Shown: positions 1-8,543 of the stretch, one piece after another
Layout of the letters: every line of letters starts with the position of its first letter
How positions within the stretch are numbered: position 1 is the stretch's first letter
Assembly (NCBI RefSeq): GCF_001050135.1
Contig: NZ_CP012040.1
Location: 434,001-498,000 of the forward strand
Reading direction: 5' to 3'
Source: Cyclobacterium amurskyense
GTDB taxonomy: Bacteria; Bacteroidota; Bacteroidia; Cytophagales; Cyclobacteriaceae
Length of the DNA: 64,000 nucleotides
Position numbers and translations under genes: made by a program
Notes under the pieces: model-generated
What the model saw: only the letters and a program-made list of their open reading frames with translations
What the model was told of the DNA's origin: nothing
The model's database searches: none

Positions 1-17
1 TATTCATGTGGTAAGGC

Positions 18-115
18 AGATTATTAAAAAAAACCTTCTAAATTCTAAATTTTGGCTAAAGCCACCTGCAACGAAGCAATCCTACAAATGGGCTAAAGCC
101 CATTCCTATTGAATT
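18..115 (+). repeat. ~97-bp intergenic repeat, copy 1
   Basis: This stretch is repeated in the same orientation at 1379-1475, so the two copies bracket the DUF5996 gene. Both copies hold the palindromes ggctaaagcc and gggctaaagccc (second copy gggctgaagccc) and end in cattcctattgaatt. It is non-coding. The rest of the first 273 bases shows nothing else that I can name. Confidence 0.7.
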
Positions 116-273
116 CAATTGGTTGAACATAGATTTTGAGTAAGGATTTGAGGTTTATTTTTCGTATTTTGAATTCAAATTGACAGCTTAAACAAAATCC
201 AAAGCCAAGAGATAGAAGACCTTAATAATATTGCGTTTTTTTTTAAGCTATCATGACACTTTAACCCAGAACA

Positions 274-1191
274 ATGACGACAAAATCCCTAACCACCGAA
301 TGGCCAGTCCTTGATTTTGCAGCCATGCAAGACACCATTGAGACCATCCACCAATGGCTACAAATAATAGGTAAAATCCGTTTAAAAACCATGCCCTGGC
401 AAAACCACTCCTGGCACACAACATTATACCTCTCTCCAGTAGGTTATTCTACTCAGGCCATTTGTTTTGATGGTGGTATTTTTGAAATAGAGTTAGATTT
501 TATCCACCATCAACTGCACATCAAATCTTCAAATGCTGAAACGCAACATATTGAGCTAAAAACAATGAGTGTAGCCGACTTTTACAAAGTACTTTTTGAA
601 AAGCTAGCGGCGTTAGGAATTGACGTTGAAATTCATGGCAGTCCAAACGAAATGGAACCAGCCATTCCTTTTGCCAGCAATACTGCCATCAGTACATACG
701 ATCCTATAGCTTCCAACCTACTTTGGAAAGCTATGCTTAAATCAAATGGAGTATTCAATAAATTTCGAAGTGGGTTTATAGGTAAATCCAGTCCTGTACA
801 CCTATTCTGGGGTGCCTTTGATTTGGCTATAACCCGTTTTTCTGGAAGGCCGGCACCCCTACATCAGGGAGGCGTACCCAACATGCCACTCGACGTAATG
901 CAGGAAGCCTATTCGCATGAAGTAAGTAGTGCGGGATTCTGGCCAGGATCCAAAGATTCGCCCATGGCCGTTTATTATGCCTATGCCTATCCCGGTAATG
1001 AAGCCTATGCAAAGCAAAAAGTTTTACCGGAACAGGCATTTTACAGTCCTGAAATGGGAGAGTTTTTCCTAAAATATGAAGACGTACAATCCTCCTCTGA
1101 CCCGGAAAAAACATTGATGGATTTTTTACAGACCACCTACGAGGCAGCAGCCAATACTTCTAACTGGGACCGAGAGGCATTGGAAAGGTAA
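274..1191 (+). CDS. DUF5996 family protein
   Basis: A 305-aa protein beginning at an ATG. The N-terminal block (WPVLDF, then TIHQWLQIIGKIRL) and the PWQNHSWHTTLYLSPVG segment are the hallmark of DUF5996. A later stretch (HLFWGAFDLAITRFSGRPAP, then GFWPGSKDSPMAVYYAYAYP) is also conserved in that family. There is no signal peptide or membrane segment, so a cytoplasmic protein is expected. The biochemical function of the family is unknown. The gene stands alone between two copies of an intergenic repeat, with no operon partner, which leaves open that it is part of a mobile or recombination-prone segment. The family assignment is by recognition and is fairly sure; no activity can be proposed. Confidence 0.85.
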   Translation: MTTKSLTTEWPVLDFAAMQDTIETIHQWLQIIGKIRLKTMPWQNHSWHTTLYLSPVGYSTQAICFDGGIFEIELDFIHHQLHIKSSNAETQHIELKTMSVADFYKVLFEKLAALGIDVEIHGSPNEMEPAIPFASNTAISTYDPIASNLLWKAMLKSNGVFNKFRSGFIGKSSPVHLFWGAFDLAITRFSGRPAPLHQGGVPNMPLDVMQEAYSHEVSSAGFWPGSKDSPMAVYYAYAYPGNEAYAKQKVLPEQAFYSPEMGEFFLKYEDVQSSSDPEKTLMDFLQTTYEAAANTSNWDREALER

Positions 1192-1277
1192 AGAGCCAAT
1201 GTTTTAATAGCTACGTTTTTTGGTAGGAACACTTATCTGTAAACTTTTTTATCTCAATTATTCTTCACCACCGGTGT

Positions 1278-1293
1278 CTGAGCCTGTCGAAGC
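1278..1293 (+). repeat. 16-bp motif, forward member of inverted pair
   Basis: The sequence ctgagcctgtcgaagc here is the exact reverse complement of gcttcgacaggctcag at 1731-1746. Motifs of this form recur between genes in many Bacteroidota genomes (general knowledge). The pair spans about 470 bp of non-coding DNA. Confidence 0.6.
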
Positions 1294-1378
1294 CAGCGGT
1301 ATCGAAGTCGGGTGAATGAGCGGAGCAGAAGTCAACCTGAGGCCTCAACAATTAGACCCCCTATCTATATGGAAAGGT

Positions 1379-1475
1379 AGATTATTAAAAGAACCTTCTT
1401 AACTCTAAATTTTGGCTAAAGCCAGGTTCTACGATGCAATCTTATAAATGGGCTGAAGCCCATTCCTATTGAATT
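1379..1475 (+). repeat. ~97-bp intergenic repeat, copy 2
   Basis: Second direct copy of the repeat at 18-115, beginning agattattaaaa and ending cattcctattgaatt, with scattered substitutions and one length difference. With copy 1 it encloses the DUF5996 gene. Confidence 0.7.
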
Positions 1476-1730
1476 GTTTTTTTGAACAATGGGTTCGGGT
1501 GGAATTCAGAAATTGAAATAATAACAAATCCTTTCAATAGCCCCTAGCTTTAGCTTGGGGATTTCGGTAATTCACTCGTCTTTGGGGTTTTAGCCCAATC
1601 ATAAATAGGTGGTGGTATCCTTTTATTTAAGCGATAAACCCTGATTTACGAAAGTTAAAAACTTTCAGCATTTTAGGTCTAAGTTACGCTTCGCTAAACT
1701 TAGACCAGTGCATCGATAACACATCCGATT

Positions 1731-1746
1731 GCTTCGACAGGCTCAG
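1731..1746 (-). repeat. 16-bp motif, reverse member of inverted pair
   Basis: gcttcgacaggctcag, the exact reverse complement of 1278-1293. Confidence 0.6.
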
Positions 1747-1855
1747 CCAAAGTAATAGCAAGACACCCCAAGTGGGTACCTCGGAACCTACCCTTATACC
1801 TTCCTAACTCCAATTTCTGACAAGAAAAAGGGGCTGGGTGCTCAAAACTGACAAC

Positions 1856-1937
1856 ATTCGACCTTTTAACTCGAATTTCCCACCTTTGAACTCAAATTTT
1901 CGACCTAAAATATCGAAAATTCGACCAAAAAGGGACA
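1856..1937 (+). repeat. Degenerate ~20-bp tandem repeat (TTCGACC units)
   Basis: Four adjoining units of 19-21 bp can be laid out by eye: 1856-1874, 1875-1895, 1896-1916 and 1917-1937. Each has an attTCGACCt-like start and an actcga/atcga-like end. Isolated related words follow at about 2151 and 2190, and a relative occurs upstream of the DUF6508 gene near 15470-15500, where gctcaaaact also precedes the motif. The units have diverged, so this is an old array. Confidence 0.5.
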
Positions 1938-2467
1938 TCGATCTGGTCTAAACGTCGAAAATATGACATAATTACCGGAATTTTAAGGGTATGGGTGAGA
2001 ATTTTGGTATTCCGTAATGGAGAAGGGTGCCTTCGAGGGTACCCATTGCAGTTATTAGCTTCAAAATTCGAGCTTCGAGGTGGTGTTTTCAATGTTTTAT
2101 CCGGAAAATTCCGCCTTTTTGGCAGTTCATTTGAGCTTTTAGCTCGGCATTTCGACCAAAATGGAAAATGATTCAAAGGTAAAACCGAACAATTCGACCA
2201 ATTTTATTACCTATTGGGTGTTTGGATGGATAAATAAAAGCCATGAGGGGTCAAGAATAAAAAATCATATTAGAAAAAAACAGGGTACAGCTCAATTGAT
2301 TTTGACTTACATAAGCATATTATATTATTAGTTATTTTTTCAATCATAAAGGCCTCTTTCAGTCTTTTTAATAGCGGTCATATGACATAATAGGCTGAGG
2401 TAGAGAAAAATTACAATTCTCAAGTAATGCATTTATCGCTAATTATTATGGACTGAAAAATCAAGGG

Positions 2468-2888
2468 ATGAAAGTCCCACCTACACTGCTTGAATACTTA
2501 GCAACTTTCAGTCCTTCAATCAAAACGGAAAGAAAGAATGTAAAGGAATGGATAAGATCACTCATGACCGACATACAAACAACACTTAATAATTCGGGAG
2601 TTGATTTTTTTCATATACCTACCTTTAAAGAGAATGATTGTATTGATTTGAAAGGGAATATATGTTTCAATTAGACGATCAAAAGCTCGAAAAACCAAAA
2701 CACCTTATTCAACATGATATTTGGGCTTTGCAGTTCACAAATGATCAAATAACTAATTCAAATCAACATTGGATTATACTTACTTACGATAAATCCTTAA
2801 TATCTTTCTCAAAAACAGATGTTTATAATGGTCATGTAACTACTCCAGCCAAATTTATTGATATAACAGAGTCAACCAAGCTACTTCC
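2468..2888 (+). pseudogene. Frameshifted, 3'-truncated PIN-like protein remnant
   Basis: Two plus-strand frames adjoin: 2468-2674 (starting MKVPPTLLEYLATF) and a second frame entered around 2662-2674 (QLDDQKLEKPKHLIQHDIWA). Read across one small indel, they make a continuous protein. Its C-terminal part (WIILTYDKSLISFSKT, then TTPAKFIDITE) resembles the T-x-D-x-x-L end of PIN-domain nucleases. The second frame then runs antisense into the 3' end of the NagX-like gene, which keeps a normal C-terminus, so the tail of this gene has been lost. It is probably a decayed gene. The PIN assignment is tentative, and a sequencing error could explain the frameshift but not the missing end. Confidence 0.45.
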
Positions 2889-4034
2889 CTATACCTTCAC
2901 ATACCAGCGGTTCTTGTCCATCCACCAACCTATCAACCATATGAGCAGCATAAAGGTGATGGAGAACAGAAAACTTGCCCAGCCTTCGGGGAACACTGGT
3001 TCAAATAGGGTTTTGTAGGCCAGGTTACGAATGGATTGGCCTTCGATTTTAATCATCCCAAGGATTCTTACCAATACTCCGGATAGGATGTACAAGGCCA
3101 AGGGGTTTTTGCCAAAGACTTCGAAAAAGTAAGCCCAGCCTTTGATGGACCGCACTTCCAATACAAACATCAGTACGGCTAAGGTAAGGGTGGAATAACC
3201 GACCGTTACGAGAACGAAGGAACTGGTCCAGATCTTTTTATTGATCGGAAACCCATAATCCCATAGGTAACCTGCGACTAGTAAAAGCACTGCAAACATG
3301 GCCAACCAAAGCACCGTCTCGATATTTCCTCCTCTTTTTTGGATTTGCAAGCCTACCCAATAGCCTAATAATACATTGACCATGGCAGGAAAAGTGCTTA
3401 GAAGGCCTTCCGGATCGAAGGCAACCCCATCCATCGTGTAGAGGTTATCAGGGGAAAACAGCCATAAATCCAATCGCCCACTCGCATTGCCTACCAGTGA
3501 AAACGGATCCATGCCCGGAACCCCAAGAAAAAGCATGACTAGCCAATACAAGCCCAACACAACGCCACTCGTAATAAGAATTTTTCTCGCGCTCAGGAAA
3601 TAGATCATGGTTGCCGCAAGGCCATAACATAAAGCTATTCTTTGCAAAACACCTAAAATTCTAATGCTAGTAAAGTCATAAGGTACCATACCACTATCAT
3701 TGATTCTAAAGAAAGGAAAGGCCGTAAGCAACAAACCAATAATAAAAATCAAGGCCGTTCTTTTAAACACCTTGCCAAAATAATCCTTTCCGCCCTTTTG
3801 TTTAAACTTACCTAGACTGAAGCTCATGGCATTGCCCACTACAAATAAAAAGGAGGGGAACACCAAATCCGTAAGAGTTAAACCATGCCATGAAGCATGA
3901 GTCAGAGGGCCAAAACTAGTACTTCCATCTCCGGGAGTATTGACGATCACCATCAATGCCAATGTCAAGCCTCTTAGTACATCCAATGATTGGTACCTTG
4001 TTGAGGGAGTAGGGTAATCCAATGTAATTGTCAT
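2889..4034 (-). CDS. nagX: NagX-like heparan-alpha-glucosaminide acetyltransferase family membrane protein (DUF5009)
   Basis: A 381-aa integral membrane protein with about ten hydrophobic segments. The N-terminal signature YQSLDVLRGLTLALMVIVN followed by LVFPSFLFVVGNAMSFSL is typical of the COG4299/DUF5009 family, related to lysosomal heparan-alpha-glucosaminide N-acetyltransferase. In marine bacteria the member called NagX sits in GlcNAc-use loci. Here it lies 4 bp downstream of a GH20-like hydrolase on the same strand, so the two form an operon aimed at amino sugars. Whether it transports or acylates a sugar across the membrane cannot be told from sequence. The end KNRWYVKV is a normal family C-terminus. 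The symbol follows family usage. Confidence 0.82.
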   Translation of the reverse strand: MTITLDYPTPSTRYQSLDVLRGLTLALMVIVNTPGDGSTSFGPLTHASWHGLTLTDLVFPSFLFVVGNAMSFSLGKFKQKGGKDYFGKVFKRTALIFIIGLLLTAFPFFRINDSGMVPYDFTSIRILGVLQRIALCYGLAATMIYFLSARKILITSGVVLGLYWLVMLFLGVPGMDPFSLVGNASGRLDLWLFSPDNLYTMDGVAFDPEGLLSTFPAMVNVLLGYWVGLQIQKRGGNIETVLWLAMFAVLLLVAGYLWDYGFPINKKIWTSSFVLVTVGYSTLTLAVLMFVLEVRSIKGWAYFFEVFGKNPLALYILSGVLVRILGMIKIEGQSIRNLAYKTLFEPVFPEGWASFLFSITFMLLIWLIGWWMDKNRWYVKV

Positions 4035-4038
4035 ATTC

Positions 4039-5160
4039 TTACTTTGTTGAAATCTTATCTATCGTGTCAAACATCTGGACAAAAGTCACCCAAGGTTGAG
4101 ATTGTTCCTGCTTGGACTTATCTTCAGCAGCCATGTAATTTTCCAGTCCGTCGATAAACCCAGCAGCACCTGACCATACGGTCAATATAACGCCCTGAAA
4201 TCGGTCTTTCATAGCTTCCGTTTGGAATTCTCTCCACCTAAACATGTCTTTGACTTGCTGCACGCCCACCTGAGGGGTCTTCCAGGCACAACTTATCACA
4301 TCAAAACCCTTCATCGCAAACATTACCGGCGTTTGATCCGGCCTTTCATAATGCCAATCACATATCACCACATCTTTAGGGATCATGTCAATGGCTCGGT
4401 AAGTGTTGTTCATGCTTGCTTCCCACATGCCTATGCCGGTGGTTTTACCATCGATCAACCTATCTCCCCACATCCAAAGCTTTTTCCCTTGCACCTGTAG
4501 GTGATTTCTAATCTTGCTGACTTCACCAGCAAAAAGCTCTGCAGCATCTCTACCACTACACCTGGGGCATTTATCATCAGCAATATAAAACACCTCATCC
4601 ATGCCTGCATGAAAAGCATCTGTCTCAAACACTTCCACAATCTCATCCATTAAGTCAAAAACCACCTCATGCACATCAGGATGTAAAGGGCAGTAACTTT
4701 TACAATACAAGCCATCTTCATTTGGCCATTTGTAATCAACTGGAATTTGCACCTGCGGTGTCTCGTCAAATTCAGGATAAACCTTAAGTAAATTCCCAAG
4801 TGACCCTGCCCAGGATTGATGTCCGAGAAGATTGATCTGCGGAACCAATTTCATCCCATGCTTCCTTGCAACAGCCACTATTTTCTTGACATCCCCTTCG
4901 GACAATGTCACTTTATTTCGGAGCTCGGGATGGCTTTTAAATTCATAATTATAATCCACCCTCAGAATCAGCACATTTACACCTCTTGGAGCCAATACTT
5001 CATCCATAAAGCTGACAAATCGATCAACATCCGACTTTTGAGGAGCTGCAATGGCAAAACCTCTTACCGGCAAATCTACCTTAACTATTTCCTGAGTATA
5101 TGCAGATTGAAACAAAAAGAGCATGCCCAATAGCAATACAATTCTCTTGAATTTTTTCAT
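4039..5160 (-). CDS. Exported GH20-like beta-N-acetylhexosaminidase family protein
   Basis: The ATG at 5160 gives a 373-aa protein with a signal peptide (MKKFKRIVLLLGMLFLFQSA); a longer open frame to 5286 would bury this signal and is not chosen. A TIM-barrel follows, with the GH20-type acid/base pair D188-E189 in HAGMDEVF, plus KLVPQINLLGHQSWAG and a CPRC pair just after the active site. The length suits a catalytic domain without the N-terminal GH20b domain, as in the small Bacteroidota GH20-like lineage. The likely role is periplasmic or surface hydrolysis of GlcNAc-type glycosides. It is first in an operon with the NagX-like gene. Substrate is inferred from family and context only. Confidence 0.78.
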   Translation of the reverse strand: MKKFKRIVLLLGMLFLFQSAYTQEIVKVDLPVRGFAIAAPQKSDVDRFVSFMDEVLAPRGVNVLILRVDYNYEFKSHPELRNKVTLSEGDVKKIVAVARKHGMKLVPQINLLGHQSWAGSLGNLLKVYPEFDETPQVQIPVDYKWPNEDGLYCKSYCPLHPDVHEVVFDLMDEIVEVFETDAFHAGMDEVFYIADDKCPRCSGRDAAELFAGEVSKIRNHLQVQGKKLWMWGDRLIDGKTTGIGMWEASMNNTYRAIDMIPKDVVICDWHYERPDQTPVMFAMKGFDVISCAWKTPQVGVQQVKDMFRWREFQTEAMKDRFQGVILTVWSGAAGFIDGLENYMAAEDKSKQEQSQPWVTFVQMFDTIDKISTK

Positions 5161-5345
5161 GTTTTTGCCATTTGGTAAGGTGCAAATTTTCAGGCCAGGG
5201 CCGCTTTTGCCTGACCAACCGGTAATTTGAACAATAATTATAGCATAAATTAATGACTTAACAATTCCATTCCCTTCAAATCTCAAAAAATCAGGTGCAA
5301 TAATCCGCCAAGTATCAAGATAGCCTAATGAAGATAGGGCAACTA

Positions 5346-5386
5346 AATAAAAAGGCTGGGACTATCACATCGGATAATCCCAGCCT
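5346..5386 (-). terminator. Intrinsic terminator of the TPR-ROK-cupin genes
   Basis: A 14-bp stem with one mismatch (aggctgggactatc at 5353-5366 against gataatcccagcct at 5373-5386) and a 6-nt loop. On the minus strand it is followed by a T-rich tract (complement of 5346-5353). It lies after the cupin gene and before the GH20-like gene, separating two minus-strand units. Confidence 0.75.
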
Positions 5387-5478
5387 ATTTACATCTTTCG
5401 GTAGGTATAAAATGCCCTAACAATAGCTAAGACATGGTTTCAGTGATTGTTTTATGCATTATTGATCATTTTCTTTAG

Positions 5479-5991
5479 CTATTTCCTTGAGAAGTCGTCC
5501 TGAACCCGAACAATATCCTCCTCGTCGGAAGGATTGGTTGGGTCAGTGTGCATCCATATTTCCGCAACAACCCCCCAATTCCCCATTCCAACTAGACGAT
5601 GTCGCTCACCTTGTTTCAAACGTTGAACTTCACCTATTTTCATGGCTTTCAATTCGCCTTCGGTATCATCCTCGCTGGTAATTAGTCCACCTTCACCCGC
5701 TACCAATTTCCAGATTTCGGCTCTTCTGTGGTGGTATTGCCATGACAATCTCTTGTCTGGACCCACCAATAATATTTTAGGACTCAATTTATTTTTCAAC
5801 TGCTCTGGAGACAGATTAACCTCAGGAAAGAACTTTTCCCGAAATTCATTTATTTGCTCCTCATTAATGACAAAAAAACCTCCCCAGGGTCGGCTTTCAT
5901 CCTTGTTTACTATTTGGAACCCACTGGCGGCCAACCATTCATCAACCGTCTTAAAAATAGCTGTTTTGGATAATTCTTTCTCTATTTTCAT
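5479..5991 (-). CDS. Cupin protein related to type II phosphomannose isomerase
   Basis: A 170-aa protein. RPWGGFFVI near residue 35 and the cupin core (SWQYHHRRAEIWKLVAGEG, then GEVQRLKQGERHRL and GVVAEIWMH) match the mannose-6-phosphate isomerase C-terminal cupin family. The metal-site histidines of the HHRRAE..E type are visible. The C-terminal NPSDEEDIVRVQDDFSR is also characteristic. It lacks the nucleotidyltransferase domain of full type II enzymes. Related short proteins in Bacteroidota are often labelled phosphoheptose or phosphomannose isomerase. It lies 70 bp after the ROK kinase gene, so a sugar-phosphate substrate is plausible. The specific reaction is uncertain. Confidence 0.72.
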   Translation of the reverse strand: MKIEKELSKTAIFKTVDEWLAASGFQIVNKDESRPWGGFFVINEEQINEFREKFFPEVNLSPEQLKNKLSPKILLVGPDKRLSWQYHHRRAEIWKLVAGEGGLITSEDDTEGELKAMKIGEVQRLKQGERHRLVGMGNWGVVAEIWMHTDPTNPSDEEDIVRVQDDFSRK

Positions 5992-6061
5992 TCTATTCTA
6001 TTATTAAACGAAGTATTAATACTTACTGCTTTCTAAAAAACTCTCAAAAGATAATAAATTT

Positions 6062-6919
6062 TTATTGCTTTCTTTCAAACAAGCTTGCAGCCCCTATCAT
6101 TGCCGCTTTTTCTCCTAATTTGCTTATGAAAATTTCCGGGTTGGCATTTCTAGCATTCAGAACCCTTTTTACCTCAGGCAAAAACAGATCACCCGCTTTA
6201 ACCATATTCCCACCGATGACTACTTTATCAATGGCCTTTCCTTCCATTTGCATAAGCATTAGTTCGGCCAGATTTTGACCGAATTCTTTGAGAACGGTTA
6301 TCGTTGCTGGTCTCATGTCAGGCATAGAAAGCAGGGTTTTCAAGCCATCAACTTCAATAGCATGTTTTTCTTTAGCCCAATGAACAAAGAAGGAAGTACT
6401 TATCAAATCTTCAGCAATTCCACCTTTAAAAGGACGTGACCAAAAAGCTCCATCCTCTGCCATTTCTCCAAACTTATAGGAACCACCTAAACCCGTACCC
6501 AAGGTAATCCCCATCAAACGTTCCTCGTTTCCCCAACCGGCGACAAAAGACTCCCCTTGCAAAAAGGCCGCAGCATCATTGATAAAGGCTATATTTTCTA
6601 CAGGGATATTAAGTAGTCTTGAAAGCGCTTCCTTTAGGTTAACCTGATAAAGAGAGCGGTATTTCCCCTGATCTAAAATCAAAGAAATCCCCTGCTCATA
6701 ATTAAAAGGAGCTGGCATGGCAATTCCCAAAAAAGCATCTTTGGTGATTTTTAAGGAGGAAATACACTCCATCCAGGCATTTAGTATTACTTCTTTAGAC
6801 GCAAGAGAATCCACAGGACACCTGGAAATATTGTCATCAGGAATGCTTAAATTTTGATTATCCAGAAGTCCTGCACTGATATGGGAACCTCCGATGTCAA
6901 CACCCACAATCTGTTTCAT
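6062..6919 (-). CDS. ROK family sugar kinase-like protein
   Basis: A 285-aa protein with the ROK ATP-binding start VGVDIGGSHISAGLL, the active-site Asp (D115) in FINDAAAFLQGE, and the phosphate loop GITLGTGLGGS. ROK proteins phosphorylate glucose, N-acetylglucosamine, N-acetylmannosamine or fructose, or act as repressors. No helix-turn-helix is present, so a kinase is expected. The zinc-binding Cys cluster (CxCGxxGCxE) usual in ROK kinases is missing: the stretch after the phosphate loop has no cysteine. One base separates it from the TPR lipoprotein gene upstream. With amino-sugar genes close by, a GlcNAc or related kinase is a fair guess, not a proven one. Confidence 0.82.
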   Translation of the reverse strand: MKQIVGVDIGGSHISAGLLDNQNLSIPDDNISRCPVDSLASKEVILNAWMECISSLKITKDAFLGIAMPAPFNYEQGISLILDQGKYRSLYQVNLKEALSRLLNIPVENIAFINDAAAFLQGESFVAGWGNEERLMGITLGTGLGGSYKFGEMAEDGAFWSRPFKGGIAEDLISTSFFVHWAKEKHAIEVDGLKTLLSMPDMRPATITVLKEFGQNLAELMLMQMEGKAIDKVVIGGNMVKAGDLFLPEVKRVLNARNANPEIFISKLGEKAAMIGAASLFERKQ

Positions 6920-6920
6920 T

Positions 6921-8474
6921 TTAATCGTTTATCTTTTGTCTAATAATCTCTTTGAAGCTTTCTTTCTCATGGTAGGCCGCAAATTCAAAATCATTGGCAG
7001 CTCTTTTCCTTAAATATTCATTCCGCACAATGGCTTTTTTGAGATTCTCATAAAGCTTTGTTTCCTCTCCATTTCTTGCAGCTATCAAAGCCAATCCATA
7101 GAAGGGAAATCCATTCCCCATATTTTGAATGGCACTGTTTTCAAATTGGAGGGTTGCATTGTAATAATCTCCGGATAAAACATTGGCCAAACCCTGATTA
7201 AAGAGATTTACGGGATTGTTCTCCGCGTAATTTAAATGCATGACAGCCAATCGGTAATCACCATTGAAAATCGATACAGCACCCAAGGCAGCTTGGTGGA
7301 TCTTGGTAAGTTTGTCTGACTTGGTTAGGGCATTTGCTCTATAAAAGCTGGCATAGGCACTAAATTTATCTTCCCACAACCAAAAAACTATTCCAAGATT
7401 ATGTGCTGCAAATGGGTTTTCAAAAATCCCATTTGATCTATTGAAGGCGAAAAGCGCATTCTCAAGTAGCTGGTTCTTTTCTTTTTTATTCAAGGTTCTA
7501 TTGGCCCTATTGGCAAAAACTACTCCTAGATTATTATAAGAATAAGCGCTTGGGTAGACTTCTACCATTGCCCTCAAAAGCTCTTCCTTCTCAGCCCATC
7601 CGGGCTCCATCTCCAAGGCTCTTATATAGTCTTTCTCCGAAAGTGTATCTGCTGACACCTCACCTTTACGAATACTTCTTGACAAGATGGATAGCTGAAG
7701 GTCTGAAATATTTTCAGAACCTTGTTGCGATGGTTTATTTTCATTCTCAAATCGCTTCAAAACATCCCGTTCCACTTGAGCGTAATGAGCAAAAGCTTTC
7801 ATTTTATTCTTTTTGAAAGTCCAGTCACCCGGCCCTTCTATGGCCTGAAGAAATGGAGCCTTATCGGTAAAAGGAACACCACTGTAAGCAGTGAATATTT
7901 TTGATAAATCGACGTAGCTATTTTCCGACAACATCCCAAAAGTTTCCACCTCATTGGGAGAAGCCCATAAACCTAAAACAGGATATTCTTCTTGGTTTCT
8001 GTATTGACCTATTTGAGAAAGGGCAGCTGTAGTAATAATTCCTGTAGACACTACTATTTCTTCTGTTTCCTCCTGAACTGCAGCCTGATTATTCAATATT
8101 GCACCTTTCGCCAGTAAAGAACCTTTTTCCATGCCTTCTTTAAATGGCATACTAAAGTGGCCTTTCAGTTTAACTCCTGAATAAACATCTAAAGTATCTC
8201 CTTTCACCTTCAACTTTTTCTCAAACAAATACGTTTCATTACCATATTTAAAATAGGGCGTTAAAACATAGGTCTCGTTCTTCAATAGAGATGCATTGGG
8301 TAAGGCTACAGTTAAATCGAACCTTACTGAATCCCCAAGACGTTCGAGGGCATTTGGTTCCAAATAAATTTTTTGGTTATCTGCTTTTTTTTTAACTTGG
8401 ACTACGTTACAAGAGAAGCATGTAGCTGTAGTACTTAAAACAAAAAAAGCAATAATATTTTTCACCATATTCAT
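6921..8474 (-). CDS. Uncharacterised TPR-containing lipoprotein
   Basis: A 517-aa protein with a lipoprotein-type signal: a hydrophobic stretch ending TATCFSC, with Cys22 the likely lipidated residue. An N-terminal beta-rich half (residues ~30-150) carries VRFDLTVALPNASLL and a conserved-looking YVLTPYFKYGNETYLF block. The C-terminal half (~280-480) is helical and has TPR-like units (AYSYNNLGVVFANRANRTLN, NPFAAHNLGIVFW, NPVNLFNQGLANVLSGDYYN). It probably sits on the periplasmic face of a membrane. It is the first gene of a unit with the ROK kinase and cupin gene, so a link to sugar uptake or sensing is possible. I do not recognise a named family. Confidence 0.6.
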   Translation of the reverse strand: MNMVKNIIAFFVLSTTATCFSCNVVQVKKKADNQKIYLEPNALERLGDSVRFDLTVALPNASLLKNETYVLTPYFKYGNETYLFEKKLKVKGDTLDVYSGVKLKGHFSMPFKEGMEKGSLLAKGAILNNQAAVQEETEEIVVSTGIITTAALSQIGQYRNQEEYPVLGLWASPNEVETFGMLSENSYVDLSKIFTAYSGVPFTDKAPFLQAIEGPGDWTFKKNKMKAFAHYAQVERDVLKRFENENKPSQQGSENISDLQLSILSRSIRKGEVSADTLSEKDYIRALEMEPGWAEKEELLRAMVEVYPSAYSYNNLGVVFANRANRTLNKKEKNQLLENALFAFNRSNGIFENPFAAHNLGIVFWLWEDKFSAYASFYRANALTKSDKLTKIHQAALGAVSIFNGDYRLAVMHLNYAENNPVNLFNQGLANVLSGDYYNATLQFENSAIQNMGNGFPFYGLALIAARNGEETKLYENLKKAIVRNEYLRKRAANDFEFAAYHEKESFKEIIRQKIND

Positions 8475-8543
8475 AGGTTAACCAATTTATTATCAATAAG
8501 TTGTTGTATGTTTAATTCTTAGAACATTAAAATGGTCATTACA

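Larger units (their letters stand above)
1192..2467. other. Repeat-rich non-coding region
   Basis: About 1.3 kb without a credible gene. It holds the second ~97-bp repeat copy, an inverted pair of a 16-bp motif (1278-1293 and 1731-1746), several ctaaagc/gctttag-type short palindromes, and a degenerate ~20-bp tandem array rich in TTCGACC (1856-1937). A 94-codon minus-strand open frame at 1892-2176 is made of this low-complexity sequence (repeated PFWS and FRSK-like words) and is not taken as a gene. Confidence 0.6.

Noticed and set aside
1892..2176. 94-codon minus-strand open frame
   Set aside because: Made of the degenerate TTCGACC/TCGAAA words; the translation is repetitive (FWSK, FRSK), has no start context and no family resemblance.
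5161..5286. 42-residue extension of the GH20-like protein
   Set aside because: It would place a cleavable signal peptide inside the chain; MKKFKRIVLL at 5160 is the natural start.
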